Positions 25,743 through 33,483 are shown, numbered from the stretch's first letter. The stretch is DNA of 53,069 nt from Candidatus Sungiibacteriota bacterium (GCA_016206285.1 JACQRW010000016.1:1-53069); one strand, 5' to 3'. Made by a program: numbers and translations. Notes: generated from the letters alone by a model not told the origin.

Positions 25743-27515
25743 TCAACTCAAAAATCCTCCTGCCTGGATACTCCATAGTTTTTGGTATAGTCCGCCAGCC
25801 TTGATAAGTTCGTCATGGGTGCCTTCGGAGATGATCCGCCCGTTTTCCAAAACAACAATACGGTCCATTTTCATAATGGTTGAAAGACGATGTGCGATTA
25901 CGATCACGGTTTTACCCGTCATGAGGGTTTCGAGCGCATCCTGGATCAGCGCCTCTGATTCCGAATCCAGGCTTGATGTTGCCTCGTCCAGCACCAGGAT
26001 CGGCGAGTTTTTGAGAATGGCGCGCGCGATCGCGACCCTCTGGCGCTCGCCGCCGGACAACTTGACACCGCGTTCGCCTACGAATGTTTCGTATCCTTCG
26101 GGCAGCGAAGCAATAAATTCATGGCAGTGCGCCTGCTTGGCGGCTTCGATCACTTCTTCATCTTTTGCGTCGCGCCGGCCGTAGCGGATGTTTTCCATGA
26201 GCGAACGATGGAACAGCACCGGCTCCTGCGGCACGAATGATATCATATTTCGCACGCTTGCCTGCGTGGCATGGCTGATATCCTGTCCGTCTATCTCAAT
26301 GCTGCCTTTTGGAATATCGTACAGGCGCAGCAGAAGCTTGACCACGGTTGACTTGCCTGCTCCGGAGGGACCGACCAAAGCGACTTTTTCGCTTGATCTG
26401 ATGGAGAGGTCGAGGTGTTCCAGCACGGGACGGCCTGAGTTGAAATAGAAATTAACATTTTTGAAAGCGATCTCTCCTGCGCGTATGACAAGCGGAGTTG
26501 CTCCCATGCGGTCTGGTATGCCGTGCGGCATTTCAAGCATGTCCACCATTTCATTCGCCTCGGCGAATGCGTCGTGAAATCTTCGCAGCTCGCGGTTGAT
26601 TTCAACCAATCTGCCGAATGTGGTGATCAGATATGCCTGGATCAGGACAAAATCGCCGACCGTGAGCATGCCTCGCTGCCAAAATATCATTGCGCCATAG
26701 AGCAGGCCGACGTTGATGCCGATCATAAACAGTCCAAGGCACGCCCAAATCAACTCGTCCGCGTTCCATGAGCGCAGTGTTGCTTTGCGCCACCGTTCCG
26801 CCACTTCATAGAGACGACTGTTTTCATGGCTGGTGCCGGAAAACAGCGCAATAGTCATATGGTTGGAAATGGCATCGGCAAGCGTGCCGGTCAGCGTGCT
26901 GTCAGCCTCGGCCCGCGCTCTGCGCAGGGGCTGTCGAAGCTGCGCGACAAATATCTGAAACGCGACAAAACAGATCACCCATATGCCAAGCGCTATACCA
27001 AGCGTATGGTTGCGCATGAAGAGAATAATCACCGCGCCGGTCACAAAAAGCAGCGTGGGAAGGAATTGCAGGATAACGGCATCGAGTATGGTTTCAAACG
27101 CGCGGGAAAATCTGGTCACGCGGTGGGTGAGCGAGCCTGCAAAATGAGAGATAAAGAAGTCATACGAATGTCCGATCAAATAATCGAATGCGGTCGCCGT
27201 GAGGTCCCGCATCACGCGCGAGGCAAGGTGCAGCAGGCCGGCGATCTGTATGCGGCGGCTTGCCCAGCTTGAAAATGCAAGGAGCGCGATCATACCCAAT
27301 GTCTGAAGTAACTGGTGTACGGCTGCCGCATCCGGCTTGCTGATGACCAGCAAGTTGAAAAACCGCCGCAGATAAAGCGGGTAGGCCAGCTCCGATGCCT
27401 GAAGTCCCAGCGCACCGATGCAAAGGGGTACAAGCAGCCACGGGTACTTCCGTACCGCCCGGATGTAACACCGGAAAATCGCTCCCGTGTGGTTTTTTAA
27501 TGCCGTTCTTTGCAT
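25743..27515 (-). CDS. ABC exporter (fused permease-ATPase, MsbA/MDR-like)
   Basis: A 590-aa half-transporter. About six transmembrane helices occupy residues 40-330, then a nucleotide-binding domain: Walker A GPSGAGKST, signature LSGGERQRVAIARAI, Walker B and D-loop VLDEATSSLDSES, H-loop AHRLSTI. This is the type I exporter architecture used for lipids, peptides or drugs; the cargo cannot be inferred. The homodimer is assumed. It lies between tRNA-Asp and the dacA-like gene on the same strand; a small hairpin at 27541-27558 precedes it. Confidence 0.93.
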   Translation of the reverse strand: MQRTALKNHTGAIFRCYIRAVRKYPWLLVPLCIGALGLQASELAYPLYLRRFFNLLVISKPDAAAVHQLLQTLGMIALLAFSSWASRRIQIAGLLHLASRVMRDLTATAFDYLIGHSYDFFISHFAGSLTHRVTRFSRAFETILDAVILQFLPTLLFVTGAVIILFMRNHTLGIALGIWVICFVAFQIFVAQLRQPLRRARAEADSTLTGTLADAISNHMTIALFSGTSHENSRLYEVAERWRKATLRSWNADELIWACLGLFMIGINVGLLYGAMIFWQRGMLTVGDFVLIQAYLITTFGRLVEINRELRRFHDAFAEANEMVDMLEMPHGIPDRMGATPLVIRAGEIAFKNVNFYFNSGRPVLEHLDLSIRSSEKVALVGPSGAGKSTVVKLLLRLYDIPKGSIEIDGQDISHATQASVRNMISFVPQEPVLFHRSLMENIRYGRRDAKDEEVIEAAKQAHCHEFIASLPEGYETFVGERGVKLSGGERQRVAIARAILKNSPILVLDEATSSLDSESEALIQDALETLMTGKTVIVIAHRLSTIMKMDRIVVLENGRIISEGTHDELIKAGGLYQKLWSIQAGGFLS

Positions 27516-27540
27516 AGAGTAAGATCACAAAATAGGAACA

Positions 27541-27558
27541 TGCCCTTGTGCGAGGGCA
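27541..27558 (-). terminator. Possible weak terminator after tRNA-Asp
   Basis: TGCCCT and AGGGCA (27541-27546, 27553-27558) form a short stem downstream of tRNA-Asp on the minus strand, without a good T run. Confidence 0.3.
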
Positions 27559-27574
27559 GGACAGATTATAGAAG

Positions 27575-27648
27575 CGCGGCCGATGGGATTCGAACCCACG
27601 ATCTCCACAGTGACAGTGTGGCGCTTTAACCGGCTAAGCTACGGCCGC
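27575..27648 (-). tRNA. tRNA-Asp (anticodon GTC)
   Basis: A full cloverleaf on the minus strand: acceptor GCGGCCG/CGGCCGC, D arm, anticodon stem CCACA/TGTGG with loop CTGTCAC (anticodon GTC), T loop TTCGAAT, discriminator G73, which is an aspartate identity element. CCA is not encoded (CTT follows). Confidence 0.95.
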
Positions 27649-27659
27649 ATATATGTTTC

Positions 27660-28412
27660 TTATTTTTTCTTTGAACGGATTTCGGAACCGATTTTTTGTC
27701 CGAGGATCAGGCGTTTCAAGTTTCCCTTGCGGAATACGTTGAAGACAATGATGGGGGTTTCGCTCTCGATGGAAAGGGTGGCGGCAGTCAGGTCCATCAC
27801 GCGGAGATTCTGGTTTAACATATCCTGCGGGTCAAGGGTACGAAGGAATTTTGCATTTTTATCGGTGCGGGGGTCGGATGTGTATACGCCATCTACGCTT
27901 GTTGCTTTGAGTAAAACTTCCGCCTGGATTTCCGATGTGCGAAGCGCTGCAGCCGTGTCAGTGGTAAAGTAGGGGTTTCCGGTGCCGCCGGCAAGAATCA
28001 CCACCCGCCCCTTTTCCAAGTGGTCTACGGCCTGTCTTCTGGTGTAGGGCTCGGCAACTTGTATGGACATGATGGCGCTGAGTACGCGCGTTGGTATGCC
28101 GACATGTTCAAGCGCGCTATGAAGGGCAAGTGCATTGATCATGGTGCCCAGCATGCCCATGGTATCGGCGGTCGGCCTATCAATGCCTGCGATTGCAAGC
28201 CTGCTTCCCCGGATCAGATTGCCCCCGCCGATTACGATTGCAATCTCGCAGCCAAGATCAAATATATCTCTAATCTCATTCGCGATGTATTCGACGGCAT
28301 GTACATCAATGCCGAATTTTCCCTGGCCTCCGAGCGTCTCGCCCGAAAGTTTGAGCAAGACCCGTTTCCAGCGAAGTTTTTGTTTTTTGTTTTTTCCTTG
28401 CAATACCGGCAT
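27660..28412 (-). CDS. pyrH: UMP kinase
   Basis: A 250-aa amino-acid-kinase-fold enzyme phosphorylating UMP to UDP. Seen: KRVLLKLSGETLGG near the N-terminus, AIVIGGGNLIRG (nucleotide site), DRPTADTMGMLGTMINALAL and VVILAGGTGNPYFTTDTAAALR, all PyrH signatures; hexameric in bacteria. The frame is open to 28553 but runs through the tRNA-Met gene, so ATG 28412 (MPVLQGKNK) is taken. It is flanked by tRNA-Met upstream and tRNA-Asp 12 nt downstream, probably one transcript processed at the tRNAs. Confidence 0.95.
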   Translation of the reverse strand: MPVLQGKNKKQKLRWKRVLLKLSGETLGGQGKFGIDVHAVEYIANEIRDIFDLGCEIAIVIGGGNLIRGSRLAIAGIDRPTADTMGMLGTMINALALHSALEHVGIPTRVLSAIMSIQVAEPYTRRQAVDHLEKGRVVILAGGTGNPYFTTDTAAALRTSEIQAEVLLKATSVDGVYTSDPRTDKNAKFLRTLDPQDMLNQNLRVMDLTAATLSIESETPIIVFNVFRKGNLKRLILGQKIGSEIRSKKK

Positions 28413-28462
28413 ATGGATATAGTGCGATAGTATGTATTTTCTGTCCCCCTGATTTGCCCTTA

Positions 28463-28534
28463 TGTCAGGGGTGGGGAACGATCCCACGACCTCGGCGTTA
28501 TGAGTGCCGCGCTCTACCACTGAGCTACCCTGAC
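28463..28534 (-). tRNA. tRNA-Met/Ile2 (anticodon CAT) with unusual T loop
   Basis: Acceptor GTCAGGG/CCCTGAC is fully paired, the D arm is GCTC/GAGC, the anticodon stem CGGCA/CGCCG has an A31-C39 mismatch, loop CTCATAA gives CAT, discriminator is A73, and CCA is not encoded. The T loop reads ATCGTTC, so T54 and A58 are swapped to A54 and T58. The paired 1-72 end excludes a classical initiator; elongator Met or lysidine-Ile cannot be separated by sequence alone. Confidence 0.88.
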
Positions 28535-28651
28535 ACAAAACTGTAGAGATCATACCTTATTTTTGCCTATCCGGCAAGGGATTTTTTCATTCTGAATAAA
28601 CAAGCGATGGGCACCAAGCGATTGTTGAGAACGCGAAAGAATACTCCCTTC

Positions 28652-28680
28652 TTGCAGGGTATCAGTAAAAGAGATACAAT
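28652..28680 (+). promoter_or_regulatory. Promoter of the ABC-2 transporter operon
   Basis: TTGCAG (28652-28657), 17-nt spacer, TACAAT (28675-28680), ending 7 nt before ATG 28688. This is the best promoter in the window and predicts a leaderless mRNA. Confidence 0.75.
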
Positions 28681-28687
28681 TTTTATC

Positions 28688-29392
28688 ATGATTGAGATTC
28701 GGAATCTTCGAAAAAACTATGGGAATCGTCCGGTAGTAAGCGACCTGTCGCTCACGGTACAAAATGGGCATGTATTCGGTTTTTTGGGGCCGAATGGTGC
28801 GGGTAAGACTACGACGATAAAAATGCTTGTAGGATTGGTGCGTGCCGACAGCGGTACGATCAAGATTGACGGACATGAGCCGCATGAGACTGCGTGCCGT
28901 GAACACTTTGGTTTTATGCCGGAAGACCCCTATTTTTACGATCGGCTTACCGGTATGGAATTCCTGAAATTTTGCGGGCAACTGTTTCAGAAAAGCTACC
29001 ATAAAAGTGAAAGAGAATACGGTGAAATTTTAAAGCTCGTTGGCATCTATGATGCCCGCACCCGGCGGATCGCCACATACTCAAAGGGCATGAAGCAGCG
29101 GCTTGGTTTTGCCCAAGCGATTGTGAACGACCCCAGCCATGTATTTTTGGACGAGCCGCTTGATGGTCTTGATCCGATCGGCAGGCGCGAGATCAAGGGT
29201 ATTATTAAAAAATTGCACAGCGCCGGCAAGACAATCTTTTTCAACTCCCACGTGCTTGCGGATGTGGAGGAGATTTGCCACGAGATCGGAATTATCCATG
29301 AGGGCAAGCTCGTCTATGCCGGAGACGTAAAACAATTTTGCAACGGGCGTCCGCTTGAAGAACAATTTGTCTCGACAATAGAAAAACTATGA
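28688..29392 (+). CDS. ABC transporter ATP-binding protein (ABC-2 type)
   Basis: A 234-aa ATPase starting MIEIRNLRKNYG. Walker A is GPNGAGKTTTIKML, the signature is TYSKGMKQRLGFAQA (a YSKGM variant typical of ABC-2/drug-type exporters), Walker B VFLDEPLDGLDPI, H-loop FFNSHVLAD. ATG 28688 is chosen over 28607 because a promoter lies directly upstream. It overlaps the permease gene by 4 nt (ATGA), so the two form one transporter. Confidence 0.95.
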   Translation: MIEIRNLRKNYGNRPVVSDLSLTVQNGHVFGFLGPNGAGKTTTIKMLVGLVRADSGTIKIDGHEPHETACREHFGFMPEDPYFYDRLTGMEFLKFCGQLFQKSYHKSEREYGEILKLVGIYDARTRRIATYSKGMKQRLGFAQAIVNDPSHVFLDEPLDGLDPIGRREIKGIIKKLHSAGKTIFFNSHVLADVEEICHEIGIIHEGKLVYAGDVKQFCNGRPLEEQFVSTIEKL

Positions 29393-30150
29393 AAAATATT
29401 TTTGTTATCGCAAAAAATACGTTTCGGGCCGCGATTCGCGACCGCATTTTACACGGTATTGTAGTGTTTGCGATTCTTTTTATTTTGTTTACTCTTTTCC
29501 TCGGATCTATTTCTCTCGGTGAAGATCTTATGGTGATCCGTTCAATCGGGCTTGCGGGTATCTATCTGTTTGGCATGATCATAACCATATTTCTTGCGTC
29601 CTCCCTTATCTCGCTTGAGATTGAGCGGCGCACCCTGTATCTCATTCTTTCCAAACCCGTTTCGACATCCGAATTAATAGTGGGAAAGTTTGTCGGCTTG
29701 TTCGCGGCAATTATACTCATCACGGTTTCCATGACGGCAGTTTATCTTGGCATGGTCTGGTACAAGGGCGGCGGTTTTGACTTCGGGGCTTTGATTGCGG
29801 TTGTGTTGCAGCTTTTTGAAGCAGGACTTTTTGTTGCCATTACCGCGCTTTTTTCCACGTTTGCCGCTCCGTTTGCCGCTGCAATTTACGGCATTCTCGT
29901 GTTGTATGCCGGACATTCGCTTTCCATTCTTTTGCAATACGTCCAGTATCGCGGAGCGGCGCTGAAAATAGCAGTGAATGTTGTCTATTATATTGTTCCC
30001 AACCTTGAAAAATTCAATATCCGCAATGCAATCGTGCATCATCTACTACCTACGCCAGGCATGGTTGTTATTTCCGGACTGTATGCAGTGCTTTACACGA
30101 TCGTGCTGCTCTATCTTGCCAAACACCTGCTTGGGAAAAAGGATCTCTAA
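29389..30150 (+). CDS. ABC-2 family permease
   Basis: A 253-aa integral membrane protein starting MKNIFVIAKNTFRAAIRDRIL, with a cytoplasmic amphipathic start and about six membrane spans; the LILSKPVSTSELIVGKF segment is the coupling-type region common in ABC-2 permeases. It pairs with the ATPase encoded just upstream through an ATGA overlap. The cargo is unknown. The protein is followed 10 nt later by a membrane-anchored TPR-like protein. Confidence 0.9.
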   Translation: MKNIFVIAKNTFRAAIRDRILHGIVVFAILFILFTLFLGSISLGEDLMVIRSIGLAGIYLFGMIITIFLASSLISLEIERRTLYLILSKPVSTSELIVGKFVGLFAAIILITVSMTAVYLGMVWYKGGGFDFGALIAVVLQLFEAGLFVAITALFSTFAAPFAAAIYGILVLYAGHSLSILLQYVQYRGAALKIAVNVVYYIVPNLEKFNIRNAIVHHLLPTPGMVVISGLYAVLYTIVLLYLAKHLLGKKDL

Positions 30151-30160
30151 ACTGAGTCAA

Positions 30161-30973
30161 ATGTCATACTATAAAAATATTGCGAGAATAGGGTTTAGTA
30201 TTCTTGTTTTCGCAGGGATCGTCGGATCCCAATTTTATTTTGATGCGATCAAGAGCAGGCAGCCGCGGGTGCCTTTGCTTTTGATTCCCGCACCGGTGAT
30301 GCGCTCCGCCGATTTGGGCCTTCACTCGGCAACGGCCGCATTTTTCTGGGTGGGCGTGATCCAGCGTTTTGTTACGCTTTCGGCGGATCGGCTCAACGGG
30401 CTTGCTGCGCATATCCGGATTGTAAACGGCCTTGATCCGAAGTTCAGTTATCCCTATGCGTTTGCGGCACTCGTGCTGCCTGCGGGCGACCATGCGGATG
30501 AGGCTGTTCAGATCGCCAAAGCAGGCCTGGAACATGCCGATCCGGACTGGCAGATTCCCTATTACCTGGCGGTGGATTATCACATCTATCTTAAAGACCG
30601 CAAAAATGCCGCAATCTACATGAACATTGCGGCATCCACCCCGGGTGCTCCGGCAAACGTAAAGTATGTTGCCGCCACTTACGGCAACCGCCAGGATTTG
30701 CGCGAGCAGACCCGTGCTATCTGGGTTTCTATTTATGAAAATTCAAAAGACGAGATTGCGCAGCAGCAGGCGGAAGCGCATATCAAGCATATTGATATAC
30801 TTGATTTTCTTGAAAAGGCTGCAAAGCTATTTAAGGAACGCACCGGCCAGTATCCAAAAACGCTCGATGAACTGGTAACGCAAAAAATTCTCAAAGCCAT
30901 CCCGTCCGACCCGCTTGGACTTCCCTACGACACCAAAGGCGACGGCAAAGTGTTTTCAAAATTTGAGCAATAG
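30161..30973 (+). CDS. Membrane-anchored TPR-like protein of the ABC-2 operon
   Basis: A 270-aa protein with one N-terminal membrane segment (about 7-25) and a helical, probably extracytoplasmic body. Helix-turn-helix pairs such as YPYAFAALVLPAGDHADEA and DWQIPYYLAVDYHIYLK look like tetratricopeptide-type repeats, ending with a KTLDELV...IPSDPLG segment reminiscent of the C-terminal regions of pilin-like or secreted proteins. ATG 30161 is the first codon after the permease stop with a matching protein character; the frame extends upstream inside the permease gene. A role in substrate delivery or complex assembly for the ABC-2 transporter is inferred from position only. Confidence 0.72.
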   Translation: MSYYKNIARIGFSILVFAGIVGSQFYFDAIKSRQPRVPLLLIPAPVMRSADLGLHSATAAFFWVGVIQRFVTLSADRLNGLAAHIRIVNGLDPKFSYPYAFAALVLPAGDHADEAVQIAKAGLEHADPDWQIPYYLAVDYHIYLKDRKNAAIYMNIAASTPGAPANVKYVAATYGNRQDLREQTRAIWVSIYENSKDEIAQQQAEAHIKHIDILDFLEKAAKLFKERTGQYPKTLDELVTQKILKAIPSDPLGLPYDTKGDGKVFSKFEQ

Positions 30974-30994
30974 AATACGTTCATAGAAATAAAC

Positions 30995-31024
30995 GAGCCA
31001 CAAAGAATTGTGGCTCTAGTTTTT
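30995..31024 (+). terminator. Terminator of the ABC-2 operon
   Basis: GAGCCACAA (30995-31003) pairs with TTGTGGCTC (31008-31016), loop AGAA, followed by TAGTTTTT. It also overlaps the stop of the convergent DUF218 gene. Confidence 0.9.
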
Positions 31025-31618
31025 AATTTTATGGTGCGGCGCGTGGCGCGCGATCCAGAATCCAAAAGGCATCTGAAAAACAAATTCACGGATAAGGGCG
31101 CTCCTTGCCCACTTGCCGGCGGTGGTCTGGTCTGTAATCAGATGATCCGGCTGAAATTCGAACTCGAAAGGAATGCAATCAACAAATATTTTTGCCTGAG
31201 GAAACAACTTTGCATACAAGTTATAAAAACTTCGTGAGTGTGTGTCCCCTGTTATTCCAAGAATACCCTTTACTGCCCATACTATACTGGCCAGTACCTT
31301 GTCTCCTTCGTCAATGGTGCTGTCTATGCTGCGGACCCATATGACTTTTTGTTCGGGAAATTTCAGATCATCCAAGAGATATCGCTTCAATTGCCACTCA
31401 AGCGCTTCGCCTGTGTAGCTGCACGTAGTTACAATAAGAGAAGCATTTGGAAAGTGTGTAGTTTGCCACCAGATGCCGAGCCTGATGCTGTGTTGTGACA
31501 TCTCCGGAAGGCGATCTTTACACATTCCATACGAGGGAACAATAATTGCATCAACGGGTCCCCTGCTGATTTCATATGTTGAACTTTGTATTCTCCAGAT
31601 TTGCCGGAATGGCCGCAT
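31016..31618 (-). CDS. DUF218 / YdcF-SanA-like protein
   Basis: A 200-aa protein whose core VDAIIVPSYG (22-31), a middle LIVTTCSYTGEA segment and the GITGDTHSRSFYNLYAKLFP stretch resemble the DUF218 (ElyC/SanA/YdcF) Rossmann-like fold linked to envelope functions. The usual GG after the first strand is replaced by SYG, so the match is moderate. There is no membrane segment. A G-rich GAGGGG lies 6 nt before the ATG. It forms its own minus-strand unit, insulated by terminators on both sides. Confidence 0.55.
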   Translation of the reverse strand: MRPFRQIWRIQSSTYEISRGPVDAIIVPSYGMCKDRLPEMSQHSIRLGIWWQTTHFPNASLIVTTCSYTGEALEWQLKRYLLDDLKFPEQKVIWVRSIDSTIDEGDKVLASIVWAVKGILGITGDTHSRSFYNLYAKLFPQAKIFVDCIPFEFEFQPDHLITDQTTAGKWARSALIREFVFQMPFGFWIARHAPHHKIKN

Positions 31619-31647
31619 ATGTTACCCCTCTATACTATTTGAATGTT

Positions 31648-31673
31648 AAAAAACAGTAGTAAAAAAGTACTAC
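31648..31673 (-). terminator. Terminator after the cupredoxin-like gene
   Basis: GTAGTA/TACTAC stem (31656-31661, 31668-31673) followed on the minus strand by TGTTTTTT. Confidence 0.75.
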
Positions 31674-31704
31674 CTTTTAGTGGATGTGTCAATTTTCATG
31701 AATA

Positions 31705-32214
31705 CTACAAATCGCTCCGGCATGAGTTGCCGATGCGCACGTGAAATTCTTCGCTTGGGATAGCGTGATTGTGGAATGATTCGTATCCCATGTCGAATCT
31801 CGGATCAATGATAATAAATTTGCCGGGCGGAATCGGATCATACTGTCCGCCGTAGTTTCCTTTCAATGCTTTTTCATGCGGGCTTAAGCGGATCACGAGC
31901 GGATCCGCGCTTTCGTTTTTGATCTGAATAACGCATCCGGTATTTTTTTCATTTTGTTCAAGTGTAACGGTTATCGGGTCAAAATGATGGTCGCGATACA
32001 GTATAGTCGGAAGTGTAAGATTCTCCGGCGGCATGGCCTGTGTTTCGGTACCTTGAACATCCACTGTGGGTTTTGCCGGAGAAGCCGGAAGCTCTGGTTT
32101 TTGCTTTCCTTCGCGTATCAAGGTAAAAAAGCGCAATCCAAGGAAAATAAGAATGGCAAAACATGCCAAAAGCATGATGGCTCGCATTATATTATGGCGG
32201 AAAATCGTGTTCAT
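31705..32214 (-). CDS. Membrane-anchored cupredoxin-like protein
   Basis: A 169-aa protein: one N-terminal membrane helix (about 12-32), a proline/threonine linker, then a beta-rich domain with HHFDPITVTLEQN, CVIQIKNESADPLVIRLSPH and PPGKFIIIDPRF. The alternating-strand pattern and the F.P..ITV...N..N start resemble cupredoxin folds. The histidines (SPHE, FHNH) could bind metal, but the classical type 1 copper set (His-Cys-His-Met) is not complete, so binding is uncertain. A TATACT box ends 8 nt before the ATG. Confidence 0.55.
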   Translation of the reverse strand: MNTIFRHNIMRAIMLLACFAILIFLGLRFFTLIREGKQKPELPASPAKPTVDVQGTETQAMPPENLTLPTILYRDHHFDPITVTLEQNEKNTGCVIQIKNESADPLVIRLSPHEKALKGNYGGQYDPIPPGKFIIIDPRFDMGYESFHNHAIPSEEFHVRIGNSCRSDL

Positions 32215-32222
32215 ATAGAATC

Positions 32223-32228
32223 AGTATA
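32223..32228 (-). promoter_or_regulatory. -10 box of the cupredoxin-like gene
   Basis: TATACT on the minus strand ends 8 nt upstream of ATG 32214, predicting a leader of 1-2 nt. Confidence 0.55.
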
Positions 32229-32246
32229 TCAGATTCTAGATAAACC

Positions 32247-32277
32247 AAAAACCGTCCCTATATGTCGGACGGTTTTT
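32247..32277 (-). terminator. Terminator after tRNA-fMet
   Basis: AAAAACCGTCC (32247-32257) pairs with GGACGGTTTTT (32267-32277); on the minus strand it follows the tRNA and ends in a T run. Confidence 0.9.
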
Positions 32278-32290
32278 GATGCGGTATGCA

Positions 32291-32632
32291 TTGCGGGGGC
32301 CGGAATTGCACCGGCGTCTCAAGGTTCTTCTTGTACCTTTTCTTTCAAAAAGGAATGGACTATACCATCTTCCATCTTATTGTGGGTAGATAATGGAAGC
32401 TCCCATTGTAGTCTCTGAACCTTCCTTAACAAAATTCATTGTTAGGGCTTGGATGCTGATTGCCAAATCTCCTCTTTTTTTGCGCGTTCGCGGCCATCCT
32501 TTCGGATCACGCTGTAGCAAGAGAAGCTCTTATGGGTTTCCAGCAGTTTCGGGAGTTTTTCCGCGGCATGTTGCCATACCGGGTCACAGAATACTCTATG
32601 AGCCTCGCGAGGTACTTCTCCTCTACCCCGCC
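32291..32632 (-). tRNA. Initiator tRNA-fMet (CAT) split by a group I intron
   Basis: The 5' exon (32632-32598) gives G1-G7 GGCGGGG, D arm GAGG/CCTC, anticodon 5' strand CGAGG and loop CTCAT. The 3' exon (32326-32291) gives AA, CCTTG, variable AGAC, T arm GCCGG/CCGGC with loop TGCAATT, and acceptor CCCCGCA with A73. The 3' end CCGGCCCCCGCA matches bacterial initiators. Pairs 2-71 to 7-66 are Watson-Crick while 1-72 is a G-A mismatch, the expected unpaired end of an initiator. The anticodon stem joins perfectly only after removing 32327-32597. CCA is not encoded. Confidence 0.92.
32327..32597 (-). ncRNA. Group I intron (271 nt) in the tRNA-fMet anticodon loop
   Basis: It is inserted between positions 36 and 37 (CAT^AA), the site known for cyanobacterial tRNA-fMet introns. 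P1 is exon GGCTCAT with guide GTGACCC, including the U-G wobble at the splice site. A Q-like block GGCAATCAGCATCCAAG (32465-32449), an R-like block GAGACTACA (32415-32407) and an S-like block GGTATAGTCC (32366-32357) pair as P4 and P7. The last intron base is G. It has no open reading frame for a homing endonuclease, so it probably relies on self-splicing. The subgroup looks like the small tRNA-type introns (IC3-like). Confidence 0.9.
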
Positions 32633-32694
32633 CAGAAAATCTTGTCGTGGAATTCTCTGGGCGAGAGACGAGCATACCATCGCTAACTCAGCTT

Positions 32695-32723
32695 ACCCTA
32701 CACCTTGTTTATAAAAATAGCAA
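32695..32723 (-). promoter_or_regulatory. Candidate promoter of tRNA-fMet
   Basis: On the minus strand TTGCTA (32723-32718), 17-nt spacer, TAGGGT (32700-32695); expected start about 56 nt before the mature tRNA. The leader can form a GCCCAGA/TCTGGGC hairpin just before G1. Confidence 0.4.
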
Positions 32724-32787
32724 CGCCATGCCTAATACTAGTTCACGATCGTGGATAAAGTATTGAATGCAAAAACAGTGTTTTACT

Positions 32788-33465
32788 TTATTGAAATTGC
32801 AGATTATCCGGGGCGTCTCCGGGGATTGGGGTATCCGGGGACAGATCGGTGATAAAGCCCAGATCGCGGAAGGCAGCGCGATAGCTGTTGACGGCGCTTA
32901 TGATGGTTTCGCGGTTGTGCTGGTCCGTGGGGTCGTGCGCGATGGCATTGCGGAGCCGATGGCTGGACCACACGCGATCAAGCGAGGGGAGCTGGTTCGG
33001 ATCAGCCACTTTCAGACGGTCCGCCATGGTAGCGCCGGCATAGCCGACATTTTTGAGCGTGTTATCGAGCAGGGCGTCCGCCTGAAGAATCGCCATATTC
33101 CAGTCCGATTGGCTCTGGCTTTCAATAAGCCGTTCGATATTTTTCCAGCTTAACTGTATTTCAGCTGCCGGGTTTACTGGCGCTACGGGGGCAGCCGTGT
33201 GCGGCTTGCTGCTTACCAGTTCAGAATAGCGGCGTATGGTAAATGCGATAAACCCGACGAGCAGGGCATCAAGCAAAATAAAAAGAATCATCAGCAATAA
33301 TGGGAATGCTCCAAGGTGCCATGATTGCAGCCATCCCAGAAACTGGCCGTAGAGGTTCGGGACAAAGCGCAAGAGAGAAGACAGAAGCGCAAGAAAAATG
33401 AGAAGCCCCATGACGGCGGTCATGATTTCTACGGCATGGTGTTCAAGCGGTTTTGTCTCTCCCAT
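32788..33465 (-). CDS. Two-span membrane protein with HEPN-like C-terminal domain
   Basis: A 225-aa protein with two hydrophobic segments (about 14-36 and 50-80) and a soluble helical C-terminal domain (105-225). The domain holds RLRNAIAHD (R-x4-H type, as in HEPN-fold proteins and the DUF4145-like group) after a W...AILQADALLD helix. HEPN R-x4-6-H motifs are RNase active sites in many toxins and defence proteins, but inactive membrane relatives are common, so activity is unproven. It is the last gene of the gatC-gatA run (18 nt after gatA) and is not adjacent to an antitoxin-like gene. Confidence 0.6.
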   Translation of the reverse strand: MGETKPLEHHAVEIMTAVMGLLIFLALLSSLLRFVPNLYGQFLGWLQSWHLGAFPLLLMILFILLDALLVGFIAFTIRRYSELVSSKPHTAAPVAPVNPAAEIQLSWKNIERLIESQSQSDWNMAILQADALLDNTLKNVGYAGATMADRLKVADPNQLPSLDRVWSSHRLRNAIAHDPTDQHNRETIISAVNSYRAAFRDLGFITDLSPDTPIPGDAPDNLQFQ

Positions 33466-33483
33466 ATTTGTCTATAAAAAAAA

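Noticed and set aside
28413-28553. N-terminal extension of pyrH
   Set aside because: It would translate the tRNA-Met gene; the PyrH homology starts only after ATG 28412.
32442-32675. 77-aa minus-strand ORF overlapping the split tRNA
   Set aside because: It spans the 5' exon and part of the intron, has no endonuclease motif (no LAGLIDADG, GIY-YIG or HNH) and is explained by the RNA features.
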